NCBI GenBank assembly: GCA_964498255.1
Contig: CAZCGW010000004.1
Coordinates: 62,001 to 126,000 of the forward strand
Direction of reading: 5' to 3'
DNA length: 64,000 bases
DNA from: Fluviibacter sp964498255
Lineage (GTDB): Bacteria; Pseudomonadota; Gammaproteobacteria; Burkholderiales; Rhodocyclaceae
Below the pieces are notes generated by a model. It was not told where the DNA came from and searched no databases. It was given only the letters and a program-made list of their open reading frames with translations. Shown one piece after another: positions 8,023 to 17,533 of the stretch. The translations under genes were made by a program, and so were the position numbers. Positions within the stretch are counted from its first letter, which is position 1; each line of letters begins with the position of its first letter.

Positions 8023-8868
8023 ATGCCATTACCCCGTTTCCCACTGCCAAAGTTTTTAAAAAATCGCTCTCCGGAGCTGGCTGGGCCGCCACCTGAAGAT
8101 GAAGCACCCGCAGCCGAAGGGTTGCAGGGCACCCTGATCGAGCACCTGGTCGAGCTACGTACACGCCTTATTCGGGCAGCCTTAGCAATCCTCGTTGTGT
8201 TTATTGCGCTGTTTCCCTGGTCGCGTGAGTGGTATGCGATGCTGGCGGAGCCGATGATCGCAGCATTGCCTCAGGGCGGTCAGATGATTGCGACCGACGT
8301 TGTTGGTGTTTTCCTCGTTCCCGTTAAAGTCACATTGATGCTGGCGTTTCTGGTGGCGTTGCCGGTCGTGCTCTGGCAGGTGTGGGCGTTTATTGCGCCG
8401 GGCCTCTATCAGCATGAGCGTTCCCTAGCCGTACCATTGATGTTGGCGTCGATTGGATTGTTTGCCGCGGGTATGGCCTTTGCCTATTTTGTCGTATTTC
8501 CGTCAGTCTTTGGCTTTATGGTCGCCGTAGCGCCTGAAGGCGTGGCCTGGATGACCGACATTGATAAATATCTGTCGTTCGTGTTGACCACGTTCCTGGC
8601 GTTTGGTTTTACTTTTGAAGTGCCCGTGGTGGTCATCGTTCTGGTGCGAATGGGCATCGTCTCATTAGAGAAGCTTCGCGCCTGGCGCCCCTATGTGATT
8701 GTGGGCGCATTTATTATCGGTGCCATCTTCACGCCACCGGACATTATGTCTCAGGTGTTGCTGGCCGTGCCGCTCTGGTTGCTCTACGAACTGGGTATTG
8801 TTTTGGCCCAGTTTGTTAAGCCTGTGGCTAAAGTAAACACAGCTGCCGAGTCGGATCAGGTCGCCTGA
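8023..8868 (+). CDS. tatC: twin-arginine translocase subunit TatC
   Basis: The polytopic core of the Tat system, 281 residues with six predicted membrane spans. It has the conserved cytoplasmic start LIEHLVELRTRLIRA near residue 38, APGLYQHER in the first cytoplasmic loop, and FTPPDIMSQ near the C-terminus. An unusual 35-residue Pro/Glu-rich extension precedes the LIEHL motif. Its last 13 bases overlap the end of the convergent amidotransferase gene. Confidence 0.96.
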   Translation: MPLPRFPLPKFLKNRSPELAGPPPEDEAPAAEGLQGTLIEHLVELRTRLIRAALAILVVFIALFPWSREWYAMLAEPMIAALPQGGQMIATDVVGVFLVPVKVTLMLAFLVALPVVLWQVWAFIAPGLYQHERSLAVPLMLASIGLFAAGMAFAYFVVFPSVFGFMVAVAPEGVAWMTDIDKYLSFVLTTFLAFGFTFEVPVVVIVLVRMGIVSLEKLRAWRPYVIVGAFIIGAIFTPPDIMSQVLLAVPLWLLYELGIVLAQFVKPVAKVNTAAESDQVA

Positions 8869-9656
8869 TTCAGTTGCCGGGTTTCAACCGGTTCGCCACC
8901 ACGAAACAGAATGAGGGTGCCGGGGTCGATCCGTGTCCATTGTTCATTATCGGTGAGCGGGGTTGTTGCAATCACGGTGACGCAGTCCGTTTCAGACGTC
9001 ACTTCGTTGAAATCAATGCTGACATCTTCGTCCTTCAGATGCGCCTGATTAAACGGTGCGCGGCGAACGATATAGTGCAGATCGGTGGAGCAGTGTGCAA
9101 TCAGCCAGCGGCCATTCGAGAGTAAGAAATTAGCCGGTCCGTGTGCACGTAGTACGGCAGCGACCTCAGCCATGGTATCCATGAGATGTTCGTAGCTCGG
9201 GGCAGTTGCACCAAAACGCTGAGCCAGTGTATCCAGCAGGAAGCAGAAAGCCCGTTCGCTATCAGTGTTGCCTACGGGCAGGTAACGACCAGAAAGCTCA
9301 GGATTAAAATCAATCAGGTTGCCGTTATGGGCAAACACCCAGTAGCGCCCCCACAGCTCACGCTGAAAAGGGTGGGTGTTCTGTAGACAAATCTCGCCTT
9401 GCGTGGCCTTGCGGATATGCGCCACCACATTCATTGATTGAATCGGGTAGTCCTTTACCAAGGCTGCCAGCGGCGAATCAGTTGATGGAGAAGGGTCGAG
9501 AAACACCCGGCAGCCACGCCCATCTTCGCCTTCGAAGAAGCCAATGCCCCAGCCATCCTTATGCACATCCGTGCCACCGCCGCGGCGGGAAAAACCGCTA
9601 AAAGAAAAGCAGATATCGGTGGGTACGTTACAGCTCATGCCGAGTAGCTGGCACAT
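8856..9656 (-). CDS. class II glutamine amidotransferase, YafJ-like
   Basis: A 266-residue Ntn-type glutamine amidotransferase. After Met removal Cys2 (MCQLLGMS) would be the N-terminal nucleophile; HIRKATQG and FAHNGNL are the glutamine-binding and oxyanion segments. No synthase domain is attached, as in E. coli YafJ, so the acceptor of the ammonia is unknown. The gene converges on tatC with a 13-base overlap of coding ends and is divergent from the Nif3-like gene across 60 bases. Confidence 0.85.
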   Translation of the reverse strand: MCQLLGMSCNVPTDICFSFSGFSRRGGGTDVHKDGWGIGFFEGEDGRGCRVFLDPSPSTDSPLAALVKDYPIQSMNVVAHIRKATQGEICLQNTHPFQRELWGRYWVFAHNGNLIDFNPELSGRYLPVGNTDSERAFCFLLDTLAQRFGATAPSYEHLMDTMAEVAAVLRAHGPANFLLSNGRWLIAHCSTDLHYIVRRAPFNQAHLKDEDVSIDFNEVTSETDCVTVIATTPLTDNEQWTRIDPGTLILFRGGEPVETRQLNQAT

Positions 9657-9716
9657 GCTTAAAACTCCTGGAATCGTCGCGTATGATCGCGTGATTGGTA
9701 TTTAAAGGAACGCCGC

Positions 9717-10475
9717 ATGAGCCAGGTCAATCGTGATGTGCTGACGCAGTATCTGAATGAATTGCTCAAACCGGAGGGTTTTAAGGATTATTGCCCAAAC
9801 GGTTTGCAAGTGGAAGGCCGTGAAGACATTCGTCATCTGGTGTGTGGTGTCACTGCAAATCAGGCTTTGCTTGATCTAGCTGTTGCTGAACAAGCTGATG
9901 CCATTCTGGTGCACCACGGCTGGTTCTGGCGGGGCGAGAGTGGCGCAGTAACAGGCATCAAGCGGAACCGGCTTAAAACCGTGCTGTCCAACGATATCAA
10001 TCTGTACGCCTATCATCTGCCGCTGGATGCCCATCCGATATTGGGAAACAATGCCTGTTTGACCAGAGCGCTTGGTTGGACACAGACTAGTACCTTTGGC
10101 GAGCAGGGATTGGGGTGCCTGGGCATCCCGGAAACTAATGCCACAGTAGATACCTTAACTGCCGATCTCGAAAAAGCCCTGGGGCGGGCCCCCTTTGTTA
10201 TCGCTCAATCGGATGATCAGCCGGTCTGTCGGCCTGCCTGGTGTACCGGTGGGGCGCAGAGTTATTTCGAGGCGGCTATCGCGGCAGGCGCCGATGCCTT
10301 CATAACGGGTGAGGTCTCAGAACCGATGGTGCATCTGGCCAGGGAAACAGGGGTTGCCTACTTTGCTGCGGGGCACCATGCCACCGAGCGTTTCGGTGTG
10401 CAGGCGCTGGGTCTGAGGTTAGAGGATCGATTCGGCATCGATGTGCGCTATCTGGAAGTCGATAGCCCGGTCTGA
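9717..10475 (+). CDS. Nif3-like dinuclear metal centre protein
   Basis: A 252-residue member of the NIF3/YbgI (DUF34) family, which form toroidal hexamers with a two-metal site; GTP cyclohydrolase I type 2-like roles and metal-insertion roles have been proposed, but function is not settled. Metal ligands are visible in LVHHGWFW (about residue 65), YHLPLDAH (about residue 100) and GHHATERFG (about residue 220). It appears to be a single-gene unit between a divergent amidotransferase and the sucC leader. Confidence 0.88.
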   Translation: MSQVNRDVLTQYLNELLKPEGFKDYCPNGLQVEGREDIRHLVCGVTANQALLDLAVAEQADAILVHHGWFWRGESGAVTGIKRNRLKTVLSNDINLYAYHLPLDAHPILGNNACLTRALGWTQTSTFGEQGLGCLGIPETNATVDTLTADLEKALGRAPFVIAQSDDQPVCRPAWCTGGAQSYFEAAIAAGADAFITGEVSEPMVHLARETGVAYFAAGHHATERFGVQALGLRLEDRFGIDVRYLEVDSPV

Positions 10476-10704
10476 AAGCCCACGCCACGGACATTTTAAA
10501 TCTTTTGATTGTGTCCATAATTATGAATTTTAGGGCGCGCGCTTTGCTGGCTGCGTGCTAGAATCTTTGTATCCGATCGGGGTGTCGCTGGCATAGGTCC
10601 TCATGGACTGAGCTATATATCCTGTTTCGGCGCATACGTTCAGATTCGGGCGGGTGGGGGACAATCCGTTTGAAATTCGTAACCTTATAAGGCAAGGAAA
10701 GCGC

Positions 10705-11865
<1,161 letters not shown>

Positions 11866-11875
11866 GGAGCATTGA

Positions 11876-12769
11876 ATGTCAATCCTGATCAATAAAGACA
11901 CCAAAGTCATCACCCAGGGCATCACCGGTAAGACCGGTCAGTTCCATACCGAAAAGTGTATCGAATACGCAAACGGCAAGAACTGTTTCGTCGCTGGTGT
12001 GAACCCGAAGAAAGCCGGCGAGAAGATCCTCGACGTGCCTATCTACGGTACCGTTAAAGAAGCTGCTGCTGAAACTGGCGCAACCGTATCGGTTATCTAT
12101 GTTCCGCCTCCTGGAGCCGCTGCTGCCATTTGGGAAGCTGTTGAAGCCGATCTCGACCTGGCCATCTGTATTACAGAAGGTATCCCTGTCCGTGACATGC
12201 TGATCCTGCGTAACAAGATGAAGGAAAAAGAAGCCAAGGGCGGCAAGAAAACGCTGCTCCTCGGCCCTAACTGCCCTGGTCTGATTACGCCTGACGAAAT
12301 CAAGATCGGCATCATGCCAGGTCACATCCACAAAAAGGGTCGTATCGGCGTTGTGTCCCGTTCGGGCACGCTGACATACGAAGCCGTGGGTCAGTTGACT
12401 GAGCTGGGTCTGGGTCAATCGTCTGCTGTTGGTATTGGTGGTGACCCCATCAATGGCCTGAAGCACATCGACATCATGAAGATGTTCAACGACGATCCTG
12501 ATACCGACGCCGTCATCATGATTGGTGAAATCGGTGGTCCGGACGAAGCCGAAGCCGCTCGCTGGTGCAAAGACAACATGAAGAAGCCAATCGTTGGCTT
12601 CATCGCGGGTGTCACTGCACCTCCGGGTAAGCGCATGGGTCACGCTGGTGCCCTGATTTCGGGTGGTGCAGATACCGCCGATGCCAAGCTCGCCGTTATG
12701 GAAGAGTGTGGCTTCACGGTGACGCGTAACCCATCTGAAATGGCTAAGCTGCTCAAGGGTCTGCTGTAA
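11876..12769 (+). CDS. sucD: succinyl-CoA synthetase, alpha subunit
   Basis: CoA-binding and phospho-histidine subunit of succinyl-CoA synthetase, 297 residues. Features include the N-terminal Rossmann CoA-binding domain (ITGKTGQFHTEKCIEY), the central GPNCPG and the active-site phosphohistidine loop GHAGALISGG near residue 250. It pairs with sucC in one operon (AAGGAG ribosome site in the 10-base gap) and is followed directly by a strong terminator. Confidence 0.97.
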   Translation: MSILINKDTKVITQGITGKTGQFHTEKCIEYANGKNCFVAGVNPKKAGEKILDVPIYGTVKEAAAETGATVSVIYVPPPGAAAAIWEAVEADLDLAICITEGIPVRDMLILRNKMKEKEAKGGKKTLLLGPNCPGLITPDEIKIGIMPGHIHKKGRIGVVSRSGTLTYEAVGQLTELGLGQSSAVGIGGDPINGLKHIDIMKMFNDDPDTDAVIMIGEIGGPDEAEAARWCKDNMKKPIVGFIAGVTAPPGKRMGHAGALISGGADTADAKLAVMEECGFTVTRNPSEMAKLLKGLL

Positions 12770-12795
12770 TCACTTGGTGATTGCAACATCCCTAG

Positions 12796-12820
12796 AAAAC
12801 CCCGCTTCGGCGGGGTTTTT
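12796..12820 (+). terminator. rho-independent terminator of sucCD
   Basis: A 10-bp stem AAAACCCCGC / GCGGGGTTTT closed by a stable UUCG loop and ending in a run of five T. It lies 27 bases past the sucD stop and marks the boundary of the accessory island that follows. Confidence 0.93.
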
Positions 12821-12898
12821 CATTGGTGGATTCGGTGTGTGCAGTTCATAATGGCGGCATTGCAATTAAATTTTGCTCAATATGCCTGAAAGTTTGCT

Positions 12899-13306
12899 AT
12901 GTCGCTCGATCTGACACCGCTAAGTAATGCTGTGCAACGCCTTGATGAAGGTTTGGTGCGTTATCTGTCGGATACGACCGATACTCAAATTCGAGATGGT
13001 CTTATACAGCGCTTCGAGTTTACCTACGAACTTTCGCACAAAATGCTCAAGCGTTTTCTGGAAATGAGCGCTGCGAACCCCACAGAATTTGATGCGGCTG
13101 ACTTCCAGTACCTGATTCGGTCTGGCAATGAACAAGGGTTGCTTCTAAGTGCTTGGCCAGAATGGCGTGTATTTCGCGCTATGCGCTCCAAAACAAGCCA
13201 CACCTACGATGAAGATGTTGCGCTAGAAGTTGTGGCTACAATTCCTGGGTTTTTGAAAGAGTCGCGTTACCTTCTGGAAGCGTTGCAACAACGAGGAACT
13301 ACATGA
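12899..13306 (+). CDS. HEPN-domain toxin of a HEPN-MNT module (HI0074-like)
   Basis: A 135-residue alpha-helical protein of the nucleotidyltransferase substrate-binding (HEPN) family. It has an exact RX4HXY motif, RSKTSHTY, with Arg96, His101 and Tyr103. In characterised HEPN-MNT pairs this is the RNase active site, and the tyrosine is the residue AMPylated by the partner. It overlaps the MNT gene by 4 bases (ATGA), so the pair is translationally coupled in the usual toxin-first order. It is the first gene after the sucD terminator. The ribosome site is weak (GAAAG). Confidence 0.87.
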   Translation: MSLDLTPLSNAVQRLDEGLVRYLSDTTDTQIRDGLIQRFEFTYELSHKMLKRFLEMSAANPTEFDAADFQYLIRSGNEQGLLLSAWPEWRVFRAMRSKTSHTYDEDVALEVVATIPGFLKESRYLLEALQQRGTT

Positions 13307-13617
13307 CCCACGCCAAACCCTTGGATATGAGCGCGGCAGAGCTGGCAATGGTTCGAAAGATTCTTTTGCGCCACGTGCCGAAAGCGCTTGTATGGGTTTT
13401 TGGTTCACGAGCCACAGGCCGTGCTAAAAAATTCTCTGACTTAGATTTGTGTATACAGAGTGATAGACCGCTTGGGTTGGATGTAATGAGTGCTTTGGCG
13501 GAGGACTTTTCTGAATCAGATTTGCCCTGGAAAGTGGATGTGGTCGATTGGTCCACAACCAATCCAGACTTCCGCAAGATTATCGATCAAAACAAGATTG
13601 TTCTTGAATTCAATTGA
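13303..13617 (+). CDS. MNT-domain nucleotidyltransferase antitoxin (MntA-like)
   Basis: A 104-residue minimal nucleotidyltransferase. The catalytic pattern GSX10DXD is intact: Gly34-Ser35, ten residues, then Asp46-Leu-Asp48, with a third acid probably in VDVVDWS. Family knowledge: such enzymes neutralise their HEPN partner by transferring AMP to its tyrosine. The gene begins inside the HEPN stop codon. The following YecA-like gene starts 9 bases downstream, so the module may share a transcript with the restriction operon. Confidence 0.87.
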   Translation: MTHAKPLDMSAAELAMVRKILLRHVPKALVWVFGSRATGRAKKFSDLDLCIQSDRPLGLDVMSALAEDFSESDLPWKVDVVDWSTTNPDFRKIIDQNKIVLEFN

Positions 13618-13626
13618 GCAAACGAA

Positions 13627-14604
13627 ATGATGGAAGACATCCAAATCATCCACTCCCCATTAGAACAGCGCGTTGAAGCTGATGGTCGATTTGTGCATAT
13701 TCAGATCTATCGAGGAGAAGACAGCGGCTGGATTCTTGAAGTGGTTGATGATCTAAATAACTCGACAGTTTGGGATGACGAGTTCACCACGGATCAGGAG
13801 GCACTGGATTGTGCCCTTAAAGAAATAGAATCAGAAGGCATTGAAGCCTTTATCGACGCACCGCCCTTGGCGCACGATCAAATGATAGATTTCGATCCAG
13901 ACCAGCTGTTTCAACCGTTGTCTGATGAAGAGCTCGAAGTCTTGGAACGCTTCTTTATCGACGAGGCACCTGAAGACGCCATGACCTTCGATAGGGTGGA
14001 TGGCTTTCTGCACGCAGTGGCAGTTGGACCACTGACCCTAATGCCCAGCCAATGGTTACCAAAAATCTGGGGATCTGATAACGGCATCATGCCTGAGCTC
14101 GAAGATTTCGATCGGGTGCAGGAAATACTCGGCCTGCTCATGCGTCACTACAACGCCATCATCCGGGGGTTCCAGCTATCCCCGCCACTCTTACAACCTT
14201 TTTGGTATATCCGGGAATATGAAGGCCAAGAAGTTGAGGACGCCGAAGGCTGGGCTGGCGGATTTGTCGATGGCGTTAACCTGAGTGCCGAAGCCTGGAA
14301 ACCGCTGCTTGAAACAGAAGATGGTCAGCGCCTGTACCGCCCAATTCGTTTACTGGGCGAGATGGAACTCGAGCCTGAGGATTTTGCGCTTTCTGGTACG
14401 CCGCATCAGCGCCATGCGCTTGCTGTACAGATTCCGCAAGCAGTACTTGCCATCTACGCCCACTGGTTGCCCGTTCGCCATGCGAATTATGAGCGCGAGG
14501 TCGCCCAGCGTCTTGCACCGAAAGTTGGTCGTAATGACGCCTGCCCCTGTGGTAGTGGCAAAAAATTCAAAAAATGCTGTGGTTCACCTGCTGTATTGCA
14601 CTGA
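13627..14604 (+). CDS. YecA/UPF0149-family protein with C-terminal SEC-C zinc motif
   Basis: A 325-residue acidic protein in three parts: an N-terminal region of about 85 residues with a strand-rich look (FVHIQIYRGEDSGWILEVVDD), a central UPF0149/YecA helical domain (about residues 95-280, with FFIDEAPEDAMTFDRVDGFL and WAGGFVDGVN), and a C-terminal SEC-C motif NDACPCGSGKKFKKCCG at about residue 303. SEC-C zinc fingers occur in SecA and in ribosome- or SecB-interacting proteins. It sits 9 bases after the MNT gene and 9 bases before hsdM. Its exact role is unknown; the link to the restriction genes is inferred from spacing only. Confidence 0.75.
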   Translation: MMEDIQIIHSPLEQRVEADGRFVHIQIYRGEDSGWILEVVDDLNNSTVWDDEFTTDQEALDCALKEIESEGIEAFIDAPPLAHDQMIDFDPDQLFQPLSDEELEVLERFFIDEAPEDAMTFDRVDGFLHAVAVGPLTLMPSQWLPKIWGSDNGIMPELEDFDRVQEILGLLMRHYNAIIRGFQLSPPLLQPFWYIREYEGQEVEDAEGWAGGFVDGVNLSAEAWKPLLETEDGQRLYRPIRLLGEMELEPEDFALSGTPHQRHALAVQIPQAVLAIYAHWLPVRHANYEREVAQRLAPKVGRNDACPCGSGKKFKKCCGSPAVLH

Positions 14605-14613
14605 AAGTTTTCC

Positions 14614-16179
14614 ATGCTCGACGACATTAAAAAGACCCTCTGGGCTGCGGCCGACAAACTTCGCGCCAACATGGATGCCGCCGAATACAAGCACCTGGTA
14701 CTCGGCCTGATCTTTTTGAAATACATCTCGGACACCTTTGCGGCCCGCCGTGCGGAATTGGCCAAACGCTTAGCTGACCCGAAAGACGAGTACTTCCTCG
14801 ACGGGGCAAATGCACAAGACATCGCCACCGAACTCGAAGAGCGCGATTACTACAAAGAAGCCAACGTGTTCTGGGTGCCCGAAGCCGTTCGCTGGGAGGC
14901 ACTGCGCGCCGCAGCCAAACAACCTGGTATTGAGAAACGCATCGACGATGCGCTCGCGCTGATTGAAGGCGAAAACCCCAAACTTAAAAAAATTCTTGAG
15001 AAGCGTTATGCCCGCGCCCAATTGCCGGATGGCAAACTCGGAGAGCTGATTGATCTGGTCTCCACCATCGGCTTTGGTGATGATGCTAACCAGGCCCGGG
15101 ATGTGCTCGGCCAAGTCTATGAATACTTCCTCGGTCAGTTCGCCAGTGCCGAAGGTAAAAAGGGCGGGCAGTTCTATACGCCGGCCTCCATCGTTAAAAC
15201 CCTCGTCGCGGTTCTGGCCCCACATCACGGCAAAGTCTACGACCCGTGTTGTGGCTCCGGTGGCATGTTTGTGCAGTCGGAAAAGTTCATTGAAGCCCAC
15301 GGCGGCAAACTGGGCGACGTGTCTATCTATGGGCAGGAATCCAACCCCACTACCTGGCGACTCGCCGCCATGAACCTCGCCATTCGCGGTATCGACTTTA
15401 ACCTCGGCCGCGAACCGGGCGACACCTTCACAAAAAACCAGCACCCCGATCTACGGGCTGACTTTATCCTGGCCAACCCGCCATTCAACATTAGCGATTG
15501 GTGGCATGGCAGCCTGGATGGCGACCCACGTTGGCGAATTGGCAACTACAGCGGCACCCCACCGCAAGGCAACGCCAACTACGCCTGGCTATTACACATG
15601 CTGTACCACCTTAAGCCTAATGGTCGGGCCGGTATCGTACTGGCCAATGGTTCCATGAGCTCCAGCCAGAACAGTGAAGGTGAGATTCGCAAAGCCATGG
15701 TCGAGGCCGACGTAGTTGAAGTCATGGTGGCCTTACCCGGCCAACTCTTCTTCAACACGCAAATCCCCGCTTGCCTCTGGTTTCTCACCAAAGAGAAAAC
15801 TCAACGCAAAGGTGAAGTGCTATTTATAGATGCCCGAAAACTCGGCAGTATGATCAGCCGCGTACAGGCAGAACTCACCGATGAAGTGATCGAACGTATC
15901 GGCAACACGGTCACCGCCTGGCGCGGTGATAAAGATGCGGGTGCTTACGAAGACATCCCCGGCTATTGCCGTAGCGTCAAACTCGACGAGATCGCCCAAC
16001 ACGGTCACGTCCTCACCCCAGGCCGCTATGTGGGCGCAGAAGAGGTCGAAGACGACGATGAGGCCTTTGCCGAGAAGATGCAGAAGCTCACTGAGAAGCT
16101 TGGTGAACAAATGGCTAAGGGTGCAGATCTCGACCAGCTAATCCGGCAGAAGCTGAAAGGGCTGGGGTATGAGTTCTGA
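14614..16179 (+). CDS. hsdM: type I restriction-modification system, DNA methyltransferase subunit
   Basis: N6-adenine methyltransferase subunit of a type I system, 521 residues. It has the N-terminal HsdM helical domain (LWAAADKLRANMDAAEYKHL), the AdoMet loop DPCCGSGGMF at residues 210-219 and the catalytic NPPF at 288-291, both intact, followed by a helical tail that contacts HsdS. Its end overlaps hsdS by 11 bases, so M and S are translationally coupled. The cognate hsdR lies about 4 kb further on, beyond inserted genes. Confidence 0.95.
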   Translation: MLDDIKKTLWAAADKLRANMDAAEYKHLVLGLIFLKYISDTFAARRAELAKRLADPKDEYFLDGANAQDIATELEERDYYKEANVFWVPEAVRWEALRAAAKQPGIEKRIDDALALIEGENPKLKKILEKRYARAQLPDGKLGELIDLVSTIGFGDDANQARDVLGQVYEYFLGQFASAEGKKGGQFYTPASIVKTLVAVLAPHHGKVYDPCCGSGGMFVQSEKFIEAHGGKLGDVSIYGQESNPTTWRLAAMNLAIRGIDFNLGREPGDTFTKNQHPDLRADFILANPPFNISDWWHGSLDGDPRWRIGNYSGTPPQGNANYAWLLHMLYHLKPNGRAGIVLANGSMSSSQNSEGEIRKAMVEADVVEVMVALPGQLFFNTQIPACLWFLTKEKTQRKGEVLFIDARKLGSMISRVQAELTDEVIERIGNTVTAWRGDKDAGAYEDIPGYCRSVKLDEIAQHGHVLTPGRYVGAEEVEDDDEAFAEKMQKLTEKLGEQMAKGADLDQLIRQKLKGLGYEF

Positions 16180-17533
16180 ACTACGGGCGCTTTGGGAAAG
16201 TGCCGGAGGTCAGGTCCCTCCCGAATGGGAAGTGGTTGCACTTGAATCATTGCTTCGCGACAGTAAGAGCATTGCTGTGGGCATCATGTATCCGGGACCA
16301 AATACGCCCAATGGCATACCTCTAATTAAAGTTGGAGACATCAAAGCCGGCCAAATCCAATCCTGCCCTGCTTATCGTGTTTCTCAAGAGGTAAATCATG
16401 AGTACCGTCGAACTCAACTTCAGGGCGACGAATTACTTATTACACTAGTTGGAAATCCTGGTGAGTGTGTTGTAGTTCAACCTCACATGGCGGGATGGAA
16501 CCCGGCGCGGGCTATAGCTGCACTTCGCCTAAAAGCACCTTCTATCAGAACCTATCTCAAGACTGTTTTGGAGAGTCGTGCTGGTAAACATCTAATCGAT
16601 GCAGTGCTGAACACAACGGTTCAGAAAACACTAAATCTTAAAGACATCAAGCGCTTGCCTATTCCTTTGCCTAGCTCTGAGGCTATTTGCAGCATTTCTG
16701 AGATGGCAGAGGCGCTTTCGTCTCGAATTACCCTCTTGCGCGAAACCAACGCCACCCTCGAAGCCATCGCCCAAGCTTTGTTCAAATCTTGGTTTGTCGA
16801 TTTCGACCCCGTCCGCGCCAAAATGGAAGGTCGAGCACCAGAAGGTATGGATGAAGCAACCGCCGCACTGTTCCCGGATTCGTTTGAAGAGTCGGAGTTG
16901 AGGTTGGTACCGAAGGGGTGGCGCGTCATGCCTTTTTTGGATGCCTGCGATTTACAAGGGGGCTCGCAACCACCAGCTTCTAATTTTGTTGATGCACCGC
17001 GTGATGGATATGTGCGATTGCTTCAGATTCGCGACTTCTCAACGGATGCACATAAAACTTACATTCCCGATACATCCAAACTTAAGAAAGTAACTGAAGA
17101 CGATGTGCTTCTTGGCCGCTATGGGTCGGCTAGCGGTGATAAAGCCAAAGATTCTCTAGGACGTGTATGCCGTGGGTTAAGCGGAGCATATAACGTTGCA
17201 CTTATGAAGCTCGTTCCAATTCTAATCGGGCGCGAATTCGCGCTACAGCTGGTGAATGACCCTCAGTTTTATAACTACCTACAGGGCGTTAGTTCTAAGG
17301 CTGTTCAGTCAGGCTTTTCAAAATCAGAACTTGCTCAATATAAAGTTGTGTTACCAAGCCAAGAGCTAATAGATGCTTACGAGCTTATAGGACAGCTTGC
17401 TTGGCAGAAGATCAAGGCCAATAGAGATAGGTTAGTTACTCTAGCTGCTCTACGGGATTTGTTGCTGCCCCGTTTGATCTCCGGCCAGTTGAGATTTTCG
17501 GAGCTAAATGCACTTCTTAGGGAGACTGCCTGA
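16169..17533 (+). CDS. hsdS: type I restriction-modification system, specificity subunit
   Basis: DNA-recognition subunit, 454 residues, with the expected two target recognition domains (about residues 18-175 and 250-415), each followed by a conserved helical spacer. The spacers are recognisable as LLRETNATLEAIAQALFKSW near residue 188 and LVTLAALRDLLLPRLISGQL near residue 425. The TRD-coding stretches are more AT-rich and use rarer codons than hsdM, as is common because TRDs are exchanged between systems. The target sequence cannot be read from the protein. It overlaps hsdM by 11 bases and the next gene by 1 base. Confidence 0.93.
   Translation: MSSELRALWESAGGQVPPEWEVVALESLLRDSKSIAVGIMYPGPNTPNGIPLIKVGDIKAGQIQSCPAYRVSQEVNHEYRRTQLQGDELLITLVGNPGECVVVQPHMAGWNPARAIAALRLKAPSIRTYLKTVLESRAGKHLIDAVLNTTVQKTLNLKDIKRLPIPLPSSEAICSISEMAEALSSRITLLRETNATLEAIAQALFKSWFVDFDPVRAKMEGRAPEGMDEATAALFPDSFEESELRLVPKGWRVMPFLDACDLQGGSQPPASNFVDAPRDGYVRLLQIRDFSTDAHKTYIPDTSKLKKVTEDDVLLGRYGSASGDKAKDSLGRVCRGLSGAYNVALMKLVPILIGREFALQLVNDPQFYNYLQGVSSKAVQSGFSKSELAQYKVVLPSQELIDAYELIGQLAWQKIKANRDRLVTLAALRDLLLPRLISGQLRFSELNALLRETA

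Noticed and set aside
11879..12643. A 254-codon minus-strand frame across sucD
   Set aside because: Antisense shadow of sucD, with no recognisable domain.
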